10,445 nucleotides of DNA. Source: JBGPFS01 sp041483455. GTDB taxonomy: Bacteria; Chloroflexota; Limnocylindria; Limnocylindrales; CSP1-4. Shown here piece by piece: positions 1-6,341 of this stretch. Both the position numbers and the translations under genes were made by a program. The stretch spans positions 1 through 10,445 of the forward strand of contig JBGPFS010000076.1 in assembly GCA_041483455.1 (NCBI GenBank), given 5' to 3'. The notes beneath the pieces are model-generated. The model was not told the origin of the DNA. It did not search any database and saw only the letters and a list, made by a program, of their open reading frames with translations. The number at the start of each line of letters is the position of its first letter. Position 1 is the first letter of the stretch.

Positions 1-503
1 CGAACGCAGCCGCCCGGCGCAAGTCGCGCCTCGCCCGGAAGGTGAACGCGGCCCTCGGTGGCGAGCACGTCCTGACTGCCGCGAAGGTCACCAAGTCGAC
101 CGGCAAGGCCGCCGCCGCGAAGGCCGCCAAGGCCCGGATCGCGCTGGCCAAGGCGGACAAGGCGAAGGGCGCCCAGACGGCCGCTGGCAAGGCCCGGGCC
201 GCGCTCTCGAAGTCCGCCCGCGCCGAGGCCGCCGCGACCGAGGCCGCCAAGGCCGCCAAGGCCGAAGCGGCGGCTGCGACCCCTGCCAAGGCGGCTCGGA
301 CGCCGGCCAAGACCAGCGGCGCGAAGCCGGCCGCGGCCAAGTCGGCCGGAGCGAAGCCGGCCGGCGCCAAGGCCGCAGCCGCCAAGCCCGCCGCGGCGAA
401 GAAGACCGCGGGGACCGCGAAGGCCTCCAAGTCCGCTGCGAAGAAGACCGCATCGGCCGCCAAGCCGGCCGCGGCGAAGAAGACGACCCCCAAGGCCGGC
501 TGA
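1..503 (+). CDS. rpsT: 30S ribosomal protein S20, C-terminal part, with a long Lys/Ala-rich tail (5' end outside window)
   Basis: The reading frame is open to the left edge (first full codon at 3) and ends with TGA at 501-503, giving 166 visible residues. The first ones, NAAARRKSRLARKVNAAL, match the end of ribosomal protein S20, a small-subunit protein that binds 16S rRNA; in ordinary S20 (about 85-90 residues) the chain stops within a few residues of this point. Here it runs on for about 145 residues of Ala, Lys and Pro with very few acidic, aromatic or bulky residues, and with repeats of the type AAAK, AAKPA and AAKKTA, like histone H1 or the tail of mycobacterial HU. A GTG at 42 could be mistaken for the start, but the frame is coding upstream of it. 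The tail probably is disordered and binds RNA or DNA (inference). Alternative: an unrelated H1-like protein, though the S20 motif makes this less likely. Confidence 0.75.
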   Translation, partial: NAAARRKSRLARKVNAALGGEHVLTAAKVTKSTGKAAAAKAAKARIALAKADKAKGAQTAAGKARAALSKSARAEAAATEAAKAAKAEAAAATPAKAARTPAKTSGAKPAAAKSAGAKPAGAKAAAAKPAAAKKTAGTAKASKSAAKKTASAAKPAAAKKTTPKAG

Positions 504-529
504 TCCCGGGCCACCTGGCCCGGGATCAG
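500..529. terminator. Perfect 14-bp inverted repeat overlapping the rpsT stop codon
   Basis: Bases 500-513 and 516-529 are perfectly complementary, with only two bases (CC) between them, so the practical loop is four bases. The arm includes the TGA stop of rpsT. No T-run follows, but the stem is very stable, and high-GC bacteria often use such hairpins at gene ends. It lies between convergent genes and, being symmetric, could act in both directions or protect the 3' end of the mRNA. Confidence 0.6.
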
Positions 530-539
530 GACCGCCCCC

Positions 540-570
540 GACGCCCCGGCACCGCCGGGGCGTCAACGTT
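540..570 (+). terminator. Second hairpin downstream of rpsT, likely terminator
   Basis: Bases 540-550 and 554-564 form a perfect 11-bp GC-rich stem with a 3-base loop (ACC). It is followed by AACGTTT, a short T-rich tail, so it is the better candidate for intrinsic termination of rpsT. It sits 10 bases after the first hairpin; such tandem hairpins are common between convergent genes. Confidence 0.6.
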
Positions 571-668
571 TCCGGGGCCTGCGCGGTCGGTGCCGTCCGT
601 GGATCTGCACGCGTCCCGGCCGCGGCGTCGATCCGGGCAGAATGAGATACCCCGGGGAGCCGCTGCTC

Positions 669-686
669 GACCCGGCCCGTCGGGTC
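669..686 (-). terminator. Weak hairpin at the end of the glycolytic operon
   Basis: Bases 669-674 (GACCCG) and 681-686 (CGGGTC) pair around a 6-base loop, overlapping the TGA of the membrane-protein gene on the minus strand. No clear T-tract follows. The two stronger hairpins at 500-564 may serve as the real end for this operon. The rest of 571-684 holds nothing else I can recognise. Confidence 0.3.
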
Positions 687-1266
687 AGCCGGCGGTCGGC
701 TTCGCCTCCGGGCCGTTCCTCGTCGCCTGGCCGGGGCGCGGTCGGGTGGCGCCATACACGATGCCGCCGACGAGCGCCCCGCCCAGCGTGAGGGCCAGGA
801 GCGTGCCGGCCGTCTGGAGCTGGCTCGACCAGTAGAAGCGGCTGAACGCGTCGACGTCGGCCACCCCGTTCGCCACCAGATCGGGGCCGCGCCCGGCGTC
901 GAGGTAGCGCTGGTAGACGCAGTCCGCGCCGGTCCGGCAGACGAGCGGCTTGCCGAGGCTGCCGTCGCGATAGCCGTCGTCGGCCGCGAAGAAGAGCGCC
1001 TTCACGCCGAGCAGGAGCAGGGCCGCCGTCAGGCCGGTCACCGCCCCCGCGTAGAGCGCATTCGTGACGATCCGCGGCCAGGCGCCACGCCCCCGGCCCG
1101 CCCGGACGTTGGCGTAGTAGCCGATCAGGAGTCCGCTAAACGGGGCCAGGATCCAGTCGATGGGCTCGATCGGGATGACGAGCAGGAAGCTGACCCCGAT
1201 GACGAGGGCCATCCCGAACCCGACCCAGCCCCCGGTGACGGCCCCCCGGTCGACGATCCGACTCAC
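685..1266 (-). CDS. Small membrane protein of unknown function, coupled to enolase
   Basis: 193 residues; I do not recognise the family. It starts with GTG at 1266, which overlaps the TGA of eno in GTGA (1266-1263). No good Shine-Dalgarno sequence precedes it, so translation probably depends on ribosomes finishing eno. Predicted membrane segments lie near residues 12-31, 36-54, 66-93 and 152-173. A loop of about 58 residues (94-151) between segments 3 and 4 carries two cysteines, C110 and C116, that could form a disulfide if the loop is outside the cell. The C-terminal 20 residues are polar and basic (RPRPGQ...). It is the last gene of the gap-pgk-eno operon. Alternative starts inside the frame would break the first membrane segment, so GTG 1266 is preferred. 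The function is open; position suggests expression with glycolysis, not necessarily a role in it. Confidence 0.75.
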   Translation of the reverse strand: MSRIVDRGAVTGGWVGFGMALVIGVSFLLVIPIEPIDWILAPFSGLLIGYYANVRAGRGRGAWPRIVTNALYAGAVTGLTAALLLLGVKALFFAADDGYRDGSLGKPLVCRTGADCVYQRYLDAGRGPDLVANGVADVDAFSRFYWSSQLQTAGTLLALTLGGALVGGIVYGATRPRPGQATRNGPEAKPTAG

Positions 1267-2615
1267 CCGGCGCTCGAGCCGCTCACGGAGCCCACCCCGG
1301 AGGCCGTCCCGGCGCCGGCGAGGGCGGCCCGCCCGAGATAGCGAGCGCCGCCGCCCAGCTCATCGCCGATCCGGAGCAGCCGGTTGTACTTCGCGACCCG
1401 CTCCGAACGCGACGGCGCCCCGGTCTTGATCTGGCCGGTCCCCATCGCCACCACGAAGTCGGCGATCGTCGTGTCCTCGGTCTCGCCCGAGCGATGGCTG
1501 ACCATCGCGGTCCAGCCGGCCCGACGGGCCAGCTCGATGGCCGCCGTCGTCTCCGTCAGCGTCCCGATCTGGTTCAGCTTGATCAGCACGGAGTTCATCG
1601 CCCGTTCGGCGATGCCGCGGGCGATGAAGGTCGGGTTGGTCACCAGGATGTCGTCGCCGACGAGCTGGACCTTCGACCCGAGCCGCGCCGTGAGCTCCCG
1701 CCAGCCGGCCCAGTCGTCCTCGCCGAGACCGTCCTCGAGCGAGACGATCGGGTACTTGTCGATCCAGCCCGCCCACAGGTCGATGAGGGCGCCGGAGTCG
1801 AGCGTCCGGCCCTCGCGCTCCAGGCGGTACTGGCCGGTCACGCCGTCGACGCCGGTGCCCTCGACCAGGATCGAGCTGGTGGCCGGGTCGAGCGCGATCG
1901 CGACCTCGTCGCCGGGCCGGTAGCCGGCCTTCTCGATCGCCCGGAGGATGACCTCGACGGCCGCCTCGTTCGAGGGCAGCGATGGCGCGAAGCCGCCCTC
2001 GTCGCCCTGGCCGACCGAATAGCCCTCGTCGCTGAGGATCCCCTTGAGGGCGTGGAAGACCTCGGCGCCCGCCCGCACGGCGTCAGCGAACGTGGCGACC
2101 CCGACCGGGGCGACCATGAACTCCTGGAAGTCGGTCGAGTCCAGCGCGTGCTTGCCGCCATTGAGGATGTTGAAGAACGGCACCGGCAGGATCCGCGCGC
2201 CGGCGCCGCCGAGGTAGCGGTAGAGCGGGAGGTCGTGCGCTGCGGCCGATGCGTGGGCACAGGCGAGGCTGACGCCCAGGATCGCGTTCGCCCCGAGCTT
2301 CGCCTTGGTGGGCGTGCCGTCGAGCTCGATGAGTGTGGCGTCGACGCCGGCCTGGTCGGCGGCGTCCCAGCCGAGGAGCGCCGGGCCGATCGTCTCGACC
2401 ACGTTCGCGACGGCCTTCAGCACGCCCTTCCCGCCGTAGCGGCTCCGGTCGCCGTCGCGCAGCTCGACCGCCTCGTGGACGCCGGTGCTGGCCCCCGACG
2501 GCACGGCGGCCCGCCCGACCGAGCCGTCCTCGAGGACGACGTCCACCTCGACGGTCGGGTTGCCGCGCGAATCGAGGATCTCCCGGGCGTCGATGTCGAC
2601 GATCGTCGTGCTCAT
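1263..2615 (-). CDS. eno: Enolase (phosphopyruvate hydratase)
   Basis: Cytoplasmic enzyme converting 2-phosphoglycerate to phosphoenolpyruvate in glycolysis and the reverse in gluconeogenesis. 450 residues. The N-terminal domain has REILDSRGNPTVEVDV (11-26) and the mobile loop SGASTG (40-45). The barrel has FQEFM (E165), GDEGGFAP (E206, proton-transfer partner), Mg ligands D243 (ALDPAT), E294 (SLEDG) and D321 (VGDD), catalytic K346 (IKLNQIGT), SHRSGET (H374, R375, S376) and K397 (IKTGA). All key residues are present, so it should be active. The final 20 or so residues are a Gly/Ser/Ala-rich tail beyond the usual enolase end. The ATG at 2615 overlaps the pgk stop in ATGA, and a GGAGG lies 7 bases upstream (2623-2627), fixing the start. 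The stop overlaps the GTG of the next gene. Confidence 0.98.
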   Translation of the reverse strand: MSTTIVDIDAREILDSRGNPTVEVDVVLEDGSVGRAAVPSGASTGVHEAVELRDGDRSRYGGKGVLKAVANVVETIGPALLGWDAADQAGVDATLIELDGTPTKAKLGANAILGVSLACAHASAAAHDLPLYRYLGGAGARILPVPFFNILNGGKHALDSTDFQEFMVAPVGVATFADAVRAGAEVFHALKGILSDEGYSVGQGDEGGFAPSLPSNEAAVEVILRAIEKAGYRPGDEVAIALDPATSSILVEGTGVDGVTGQYRLEREGRTLDSGALIDLWAGWIDKYPIVSLEDGLGEDDWAGWRELTARLGSKVQLVGDDILVTNPTFIARGIAERAMNSVLIKLNQIGTLTETTAAIELARRAGWTAMVSHRSGETEDTTIADFVVAMGTGQIKTGAPSRSERVAKYNRLLRIGDELGGGARYLGRAALAGAGTASGVGSVSGSSAG

Positions 2616-3823
2616 CTGCCGGCCTCCACCGCGATCCGGTCCTGCAGGACGGCGATCCCGGGCAGCTCACGCCCCTCGAGGAACTCGAGTGAGGCGCCGC
2701 CGCCGGTGCTCACGTGGGTCATCTTGGCCGCCAGGCCCTCCTGCTGGACCGCGGCGACGGAGTCTCCGCCACCGACGACGACGGTCGCGCCCGCCTCGGC
2801 CTTCGCGGCCAGGACCCGGGCGATCTCGCGGGTGCCTCGCCCGAACGCCGGGATCTCGAAGACGCCCATCGGACCGTTCCAGACGACCGTCCGGGCCGGC
2901 CCGAGCGCCTCCCGCATGAGGGCGATCGTCTGCGTGCCGATGTCGACGATGTGCCAGGAAGCCGGGACCTTGTCGGCAGACACCGGCTTGTACTCCGTCC
3001 CCTGGGTGACCTCCTTGGCGATGATGACGTCGACCGGGAGCACGATCCGGACGCCCTTCGTCTCGGCTGCCGCGAGGATCCGCCGGGCGTCCTCGACCCG
3101 ATCGGGCTCGGCCAGGCTCTTGCCGATCGCCTTGCCCTGGGCGAGGAGGAACGTGTTGGCCATCCCGCCGCCGATGACGAAGCCGTCCACCTTGTCCATG
3201 AGGTGCTCCAGGACCTTGATCTTGCCCGACACCTTGGCCCCGCCGATCACGGCGAAGAACGGTCGGGCCGGGTGCTCCAGGAGCCCGCTCAGCGCCTTGA
3301 TCTCGGCCTCCATGAGCAGGCCTGCGTAAGCCGGCAGGAGCTGGGCGACGCCGACGGTCGAGGCATGCGCTCGATGGGCGGTCCCGAACGCGTCGTTGAC
3401 GTAGAGGTCGGCGTACGCGGCGAGGGCCTTGGCGAACGCCGGGTCGTTCTTCTCCTCGGCCGAGTGGAAGCGCAGGTTCTCGAGGAGGAGCGCCTCGCCG
3501 GGCCGCAGCCGCCGGATGGCGTCCTCGGTGCCGACGCCCAGCGCGTCGCCGGTGCAGGGCACGTTCTGGCGGAGGAGCAGGCTGAGCCGCTCCGCGACGG
3601 GCCGGAGCCGGAGTCCGTCCTGGACCTTGCCGTCGGGTCGGCCGAGGTGGCTGGCCAGGATCACCCGGGCGCCCTGGCCCAGGAGCGCCCGGATCGTCGG
3701 GATCGTGGCCCGGATCCGAGAGTCGTCGGTGACCTTGCCGTCCTGGAGGGGAACGTTGAGATCGACCCGGACGAAGACGCGCTTGCCCGATGCGTCGACG
3801 TCCCGGATGGTCAGCTTGTCCAT
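2612..3823 (-). CDS. pgk: Phosphoglycerate kinase
   Basis: Cytoplasmic enzyme transferring phosphate from 1,3-bisphosphoglycerate to ADP, the first ATP-forming step of lower glycolysis. 403 residues, close to the family norm. Seen motifs: RVDLNVPL (19-26), substrate-binding R36, SHLGRP (58-63), LENLRFH (R118), NDAFGTAHRAHAS (143-155, R151), GGAKVSGK (194-201), the hinge/nucleotide region WNGPMGVFE (315-323), GGGDSVAA (351-358) and STGGGASLEFLEG (372-384). The frame stays open 78 codons upstream of ATG 3823, but that stretch is Arg/Pro/Ser-rich and unlike any Pgk; MDKLTIRDVD is the usual N-terminus. GGAAGG at 3833-3838 lies 9 bases before the ATG. It is 94 bases downstream of gap and overlaps eno by 4 bases, so Pgk and enolase translation are coupled. 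Confidence 0.98.
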   Translation of the reverse strand: MDKLTIRDVDASGKRVFVRVDLNVPLQDGKVTDDSRIRATIPTIRALLGQGARVILASHLGRPDGKVQDGLRLRPVAERLSLLLRQNVPCTGDALGVGTEDAIRRLRPGEALLLENLRFHSAEEKNDPAFAKALAAYADLYVNDAFGTAHRAHASTVGVAQLLPAYAGLLMEAEIKALSGLLEHPARPFFAVIGGAKVSGKIKVLEHLMDKVDGFVIGGGMANTFLLAQGKAIGKSLAEPDRVEDARRILAAAETKGVRIVLPVDVIIAKEVTQGTEYKPVSADKVPASWHIVDIGTQTIALMREALGPARTVVWNGPMGVFEIPAFGRGTREIARVLAAKAEAGATVVVGGGDSVAAVQQEGLAAKMTHVSTGGGASLEFLEGRELPGIAVLQDRIAVEAGR

Positions 3824-3917
3824 CGGTTCCGGCCTTCCGGTGAGGGGCCCCGGTGCGGCGGGGCGGAGCGCTGGGTGGCGAGGCAGGTCTGGATCCGGGG
3901 GTCCGGCGACGGCGCGC

Positions 3918-4943
3918 TCAGGCGTGCGCGACGCTCGGGAGCCGCTCGGCGACGTAGCGGACGAGGTCCGCGATCCGGCAGCTGTAACCCCACTCGTTGT
4001 CGTACCAGGCGATGACCTTGACCATCGTCCCGCCCAGGACCATCGTCGAGGCGGCATCGATGATCGAGGAACGCGAGTCGCCCCGGAAGTCGCTCGACAC
4101 GAGCGGCTCGTCGCTGACCCCCAGGATCCCCTTGAGCGGGCCTTCCGCGGCGACCCGGAACGCGGCGTTGACCTCGTCCACGGTCGTCGGCCGAGCGAGA
4201 TCGGCGGTGAAGTCGACGACGCTCACGGTCGGAGTCGGGACGCGCAGGCTGAAGCCGTCGAACTTGCCCTTGAGGTCCGGGATGACGAGGGCGAGGGCCT
4301 TGGCCGCGCCGGTCGTCGTCGGGATGATGTTCTGGCCGGCTGCGCGCGCCCGACGGGGGTCCTTGTGGGCCACGTCGAGGATGCGCTGGTCGTTGGTGTA
4401 CGAATGGATCGTGTTCATGAGGCCGCGCTCGATCGTCCAGCCGGCGTGGACGACCTTGACGGCGGGGGCGAGGCAGTTCGTGGTGCAGCTCGCGTTGCTG
4501 ATGATGTGATGCCGGTCGGGGTCGTAGGCGGCATCGTTGACGCCCAGGACGATCGTCACGTCCTCGTGCTTCGCCGGCGCGCTGATGAGCACCTTGCGGG
4601 CTCCGGCCGCCAGGTGGGCCCGGGCCTTCTCCGCGTCGGTGAAGCGGCCGGTCGACTCGATGACGATATCGACGCCGAGCTCGCCCCAGGGAAGGTTCGC
4701 CGGATCGGCTTCCTGGAGGACCTTGATCTCGCGCCCATCGACGATGATCGCGTCGGCTGTGTGGTCGACCGTGCCCGGGTACGCCCCGTAGGTCGAGTCG
4801 TGCTTGAACAGCAGGGCGTTCATCGGCACGTCCACCAGGTCGTTGACCGCCACGACCTCGATCCCGGGCGCTCGCTCGATCAGGGCCTTGAGCGACTGCC
4901 GACCGATCCGGCCGAAGCCGTTGATCCCGACACGCACGGTCAT
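3918..4943 (-). CDS. gap: Type I glyceraldehyde-3-phosphate dehydrogenase
   Basis: Oxidises glyceraldehyde-3-phosphate with NAD(P)+ and phosphate to 1,3-bisphosphoglycerate, which Pgk uses. 341 residues. The Rossmann fold starts with VGINGFGRIGRQ (5-16); N34-D35-L36 is the ribose-binding turn, and D35 favours NAD. The active site is SNASCTTNC (149-157) with C153 as nucleophile and H180 (HSYTNDQ) as base. Phosphate/substrate sites include T183, TTTGAAKA (209-216) and R234 (LRVPTP); N316 (YDNEWGY) closes the cofactor site. The pair corresponding to Leu187-Pro188 of NAD-specific enzymes is V191-A192 here. The frame is open for 22 codons upstream to 5009, but ATG 4943 gives the normal N-terminus and has AGGAGG 7 bases ahead. 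It is the first gene of the operon gap-pgk-eno-membrane protein. Confidence 0.98.
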   Translation of the reverse strand: MTVRVGINGFGRIGRQSLKALIERAPGIEVVAVNDLVDVPMNALLFKHDSTYGAYPGTVDHTADAIIVDGREIKVLQEADPANLPWGELGVDIVIESTGRFTDAEKARAHLAAGARKVLISAPAKHEDVTIVLGVNDAAYDPDRHHIISNASCTTNCLAPAVKVVHAGWTIERGLMNTIHSYTNDQRILDVAHKDPRRARAAGQNIIPTTTGAAKALALVIPDLKGKFDGFSLRVPTPTVSVVDFTADLARPTTVDEVNAAFRVAAEGPLKGILGVSDEPLVSSDFRGDSRSSIIDAASTMVLGGTMVKVIAWYDNEWGYSCRIADLVRYVAERLPSVAHA

Positions 4944-5157
4944 CCCGGTTCCTCCTGCGATGGCTGCGAGCGCCTGGCGCACGCGATGGGGGCGAGGGCC
5001 TGTGGCCACCTTGCACGCGGGCCCACGGCGCGCAGGATCCTCGACCCTGCTGCGCTCCCCGTCCCGCTCCCGGGACTTCGGGGCATCGGCTCCGTGACGC
5101 CCTGAATGGTACCAAAGGGTCGTTCAGCCCCCGGGAGGGTCCCCCGGCCCTGAATCG
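4944..5157 (-). other. Leader/promoter region of the glycolytic operon, no clear promoter
   Basis: This stretch separates the zinc-ribbon gene terminator from gap and must hold the operon promoter if the operon has its own. The least GC-rich patch is near 5101-5120; on the minus strand it reads TTTGGTACCATT, where TACCAT (5111-5106) is a poor -10 candidate with no -35 hexamer at the right distance. That would leave a leader of about 155 bases. I see no riboswitch that I recognise and no operator palindrome. Confidence 0.3.
4951..4956 (-). promoter_or_regulatory. Ribosome binding site that decides the gap start
   Basis: The minus strand reads AGGAGG 7 bases before ATG 4943, a near-perfect Shine-Dalgarno sequence. 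It falls inside the longer open frame and so argues that residues upstream of ATG 4943 are not translated. Confidence 0.85.
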
Positions 5158-5187
5158 ACGACCCCCGCCGTCGCCGGCGGGGGTCGT
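5158..5187 (-). terminator. Terminator after the zinc-ribbon gene
   Basis: Bases 5158-5170 and 5175-5187 form a perfect 13-bp stem with the 4-base loop TCGC. It lies 28 bases after the stop of the 46-residue gene on the minus strand and before the gap leader, separating the two transcription units. No strong T-run follows. A smaller 6-bp hairpin (5189-5194 with 5199-5204) stands just before it. Confidence 0.6.
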
Positions 5188-5214
5188 TCGTCACGTCGGT
5201 GACGGGAGCGGCCG

Positions 5215-5355
5215 TCAGCCGCCGATCCTGAAGACCTTGGTGCCGCACTTCGGGCAGGTGCCCGAGATGGCCGGCTTGCCGTTCTTCATCGTGATCTTCT
5301 GGGGATTCTTGACTTCGACCTTCATCTTGTCCTTGACGCAGTAAGCCTCGGCCAC
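5215..5355 (-). CDS. 46-residue DUF5679-like zinc-ribbon protein
   Basis: Starts with GTG at 5355, with AGGAGG 8 bases upstream (5364-5369), and ends with TGA at 5215-5217. The product begins MAEAYCVKDKMKVEV and ends with TCPKCGTKVFRIGG. It resembles the short DUF5679 proteins, which I recall as two Cys-x2-Cys knuckles around a basic middle; function unknown. Here the second knuckle (C34, C37) is intact, while the first has C6 with Asp at position 9 in place of the second Cys, so any zinc site would use three Cys and perhaps Asp. The middle (residues 12-29) is rich in Lys. It lies 59 bases downstream of the uridine phosphorylase gene with no terminator seen between, so the two are probably co-transcribed. 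The gene is certain from its ribosome binding site and conserved ending; the role is unknown. Confidence 0.85.
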   Translation of the reverse strand: MAEAYCVKDKMKVEVKNPQKITMKNGKPAISGTCPKCGTKVFRIGG

Positions 5356-5414
5356 GGTGGGCTCCTCCTCTTCCTAACGTGACGGCACGGGGCCCTCGCC
5401 ACGTGTCCGCAGGT

Positions 5415-6263
5415 TCACGAACCGGTCCACAGGGACGGTCTCCAGCGTTCCGCCCCAGCATCGCGCTTCTGGCGGTCCATCGCGGCGAGGATCCGGAGCG
5501 CTTCCAGCCCGGTCTCGAAGCAGGCCGCCTCGGCACGGTCTCGCGCCTCGCCCGAGATGAAGTCACCGGTCGCCCGCTGCGCGTAGGCCGCGCAGACGAC
5601 TCCCGCTCGACTTCCCGCGAGTCCGGCCAGGACGAACACCGCCGATGCCTCCATCTCGAAGTTGAGGACGCGCTGGCGCCTCATCTCGTCGGCCAGGTCA
5701 GGGTAGCGGATGGGCAGCTTCGGGATCGCGCGCCCCTGTGCGCCGAAGAACCCCGGAGCCGTCGCCGTCACCCCGACATGCGCCCGATGCCCAAGCCCCG
5801 CCGCCGCCTCGACGAGTGCCGCGACCGCCTCATAGTCGGCGACCGCGGGATACGCCTCGTGGACGAAGAAGCTCGTGGTCGCCTCGAGGCGGACCGCGCC
5901 GCTCGAGATGACCAGGTCCCCGATGGCGATCTCCGGCTGGAGCGCGCCGCAGGAACCGACCCGGATGAATGTCGGCCGTTCCGTGATCGCCAGGATCTCC
6001 GCGATCGCGATCTCGACGTTGTCGGCGCCGATGCCGGTCGAGATGATCGAGACCCGCTGGCCCCGATACATCCCGGTGACCGAGGCGAACTCCCGGTGAC
6101 GTCGCTCCAGCTCGATGGATTCGAGTCGGGTGGCGATCCGGGCGGTCCGGTCGGGGTCGCCGGGGAGGAGAACGTACTCAGCCACGTCGCCGGGGCCGAG
6201 CGCGATGTGGTACTGCCGTTCTCCCGTCGGGAGCGCGACGCGGGGGTCCGCGTTCGTCGGCAA
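5415..6263 (-). CDS. udp: Uridine phosphorylase-like nucleoside phosphorylase
   Basis: Reversibly splits uridine (or a related nucleoside) with phosphate into base and ribose-1-phosphate: cytoplasmic pyrimidine salvage. 282 residues from TTG 6263; E. coli Udp has 253. Seen motifs: phosphate-binding GDPDR (35-39), HREF (56-59), STGIGADNVEIAIAEI (75-90), RVGSCGALQPEIAIGD (101-116; R101), a uracil-binding-type Q176-x-R178 (AQGR), NFEMEAS (201-207; E203, M204, E205 for ribose) and R230. The Q-x-R pair and the alignment over the whole length point to uridine rather than purine phosphorylase. The frame is open to a TTG at 6341, but that codon is part of the -35 box, and transcription should start near 6305. 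TTG 6263 is preferred because AGGGGAGAGG (6266-6275) stands just before it; GTG 6278 is the alternative and lacks a ribosome binding site. Confidence 0.9.
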   Translation of the reverse strand: MPTNADPRVALPTGERQYHIALGPGDVAEYVLLPGDPDRTARIATRLESIELERRHREFASVTGMYRGQRVSIISTGIGADNVEIAIAEILAITERPTFIRVGSCGALQPEIAIGDLVISSGAVRLEATTSFFVHEAYPAVADYEAVAALVEAAAGLGHRAHVGVTATAPGFFGAQGRAIPKLPIRYPDLADEMRRQRVLNFEMEASAVFVLAGLAGSRAGVVCAAYAQRATGDFISGEARDRAEAACFETGLEALRILAAMDRQKRDAGAERWRPSLWTGS

Positions 6264-6311
6264 GACCTCTCCCCTCACGCGATAGCGCTTCGCTGGCGCG
6301 AAACTCGAGCG

Positions 6312-6341
6312 AGGATAGTCCGGGCCTCTCGCGAGCGTCAA
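6312..6341 (-). promoter_or_regulatory. Sigma70-type promoter of udp, overlapping the upstream gene's stop
   Basis: On the minus strand the -35 hexamer TTGACG (6341-6336, 5 of 6 consensus) and the -10 hexamer TATCCT (6317-6312, 4 of 6) are separated by 18 bases. Transcription would start near 6305, leaving a leader of about 40 bases before TTG 6263. The TGA inside TTGACG is the stop codon (6340-6338) of the large lamin-tail gene, so the promoter begins exactly where the upstream gene ends. Confidence 0.7.

Noticed and set aside
42..503. Independent 153-residue Lys/Ala-rich protein starting at GTG 42
   Set aside because: The same frame is open upstream and encodes the S20-like ending, so GTG 42 is an internal Val codon.
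1494..3329. Very long open frame on the plus strand across eno and pgk
   Set aside because: It is antisense to two enzymes with all catalytic residues intact; its product is Arg/Asp/Gly-rich with no fold signature, as expected for a mirror frame in high-GC DNA.
3824..4057. N-terminal extension of Pgk by 78 codons
   Set aside because: No Pgk similarity, overlaps the end of gap, and ATG 3823 has its own ribosome binding site and the normal N-terminus.
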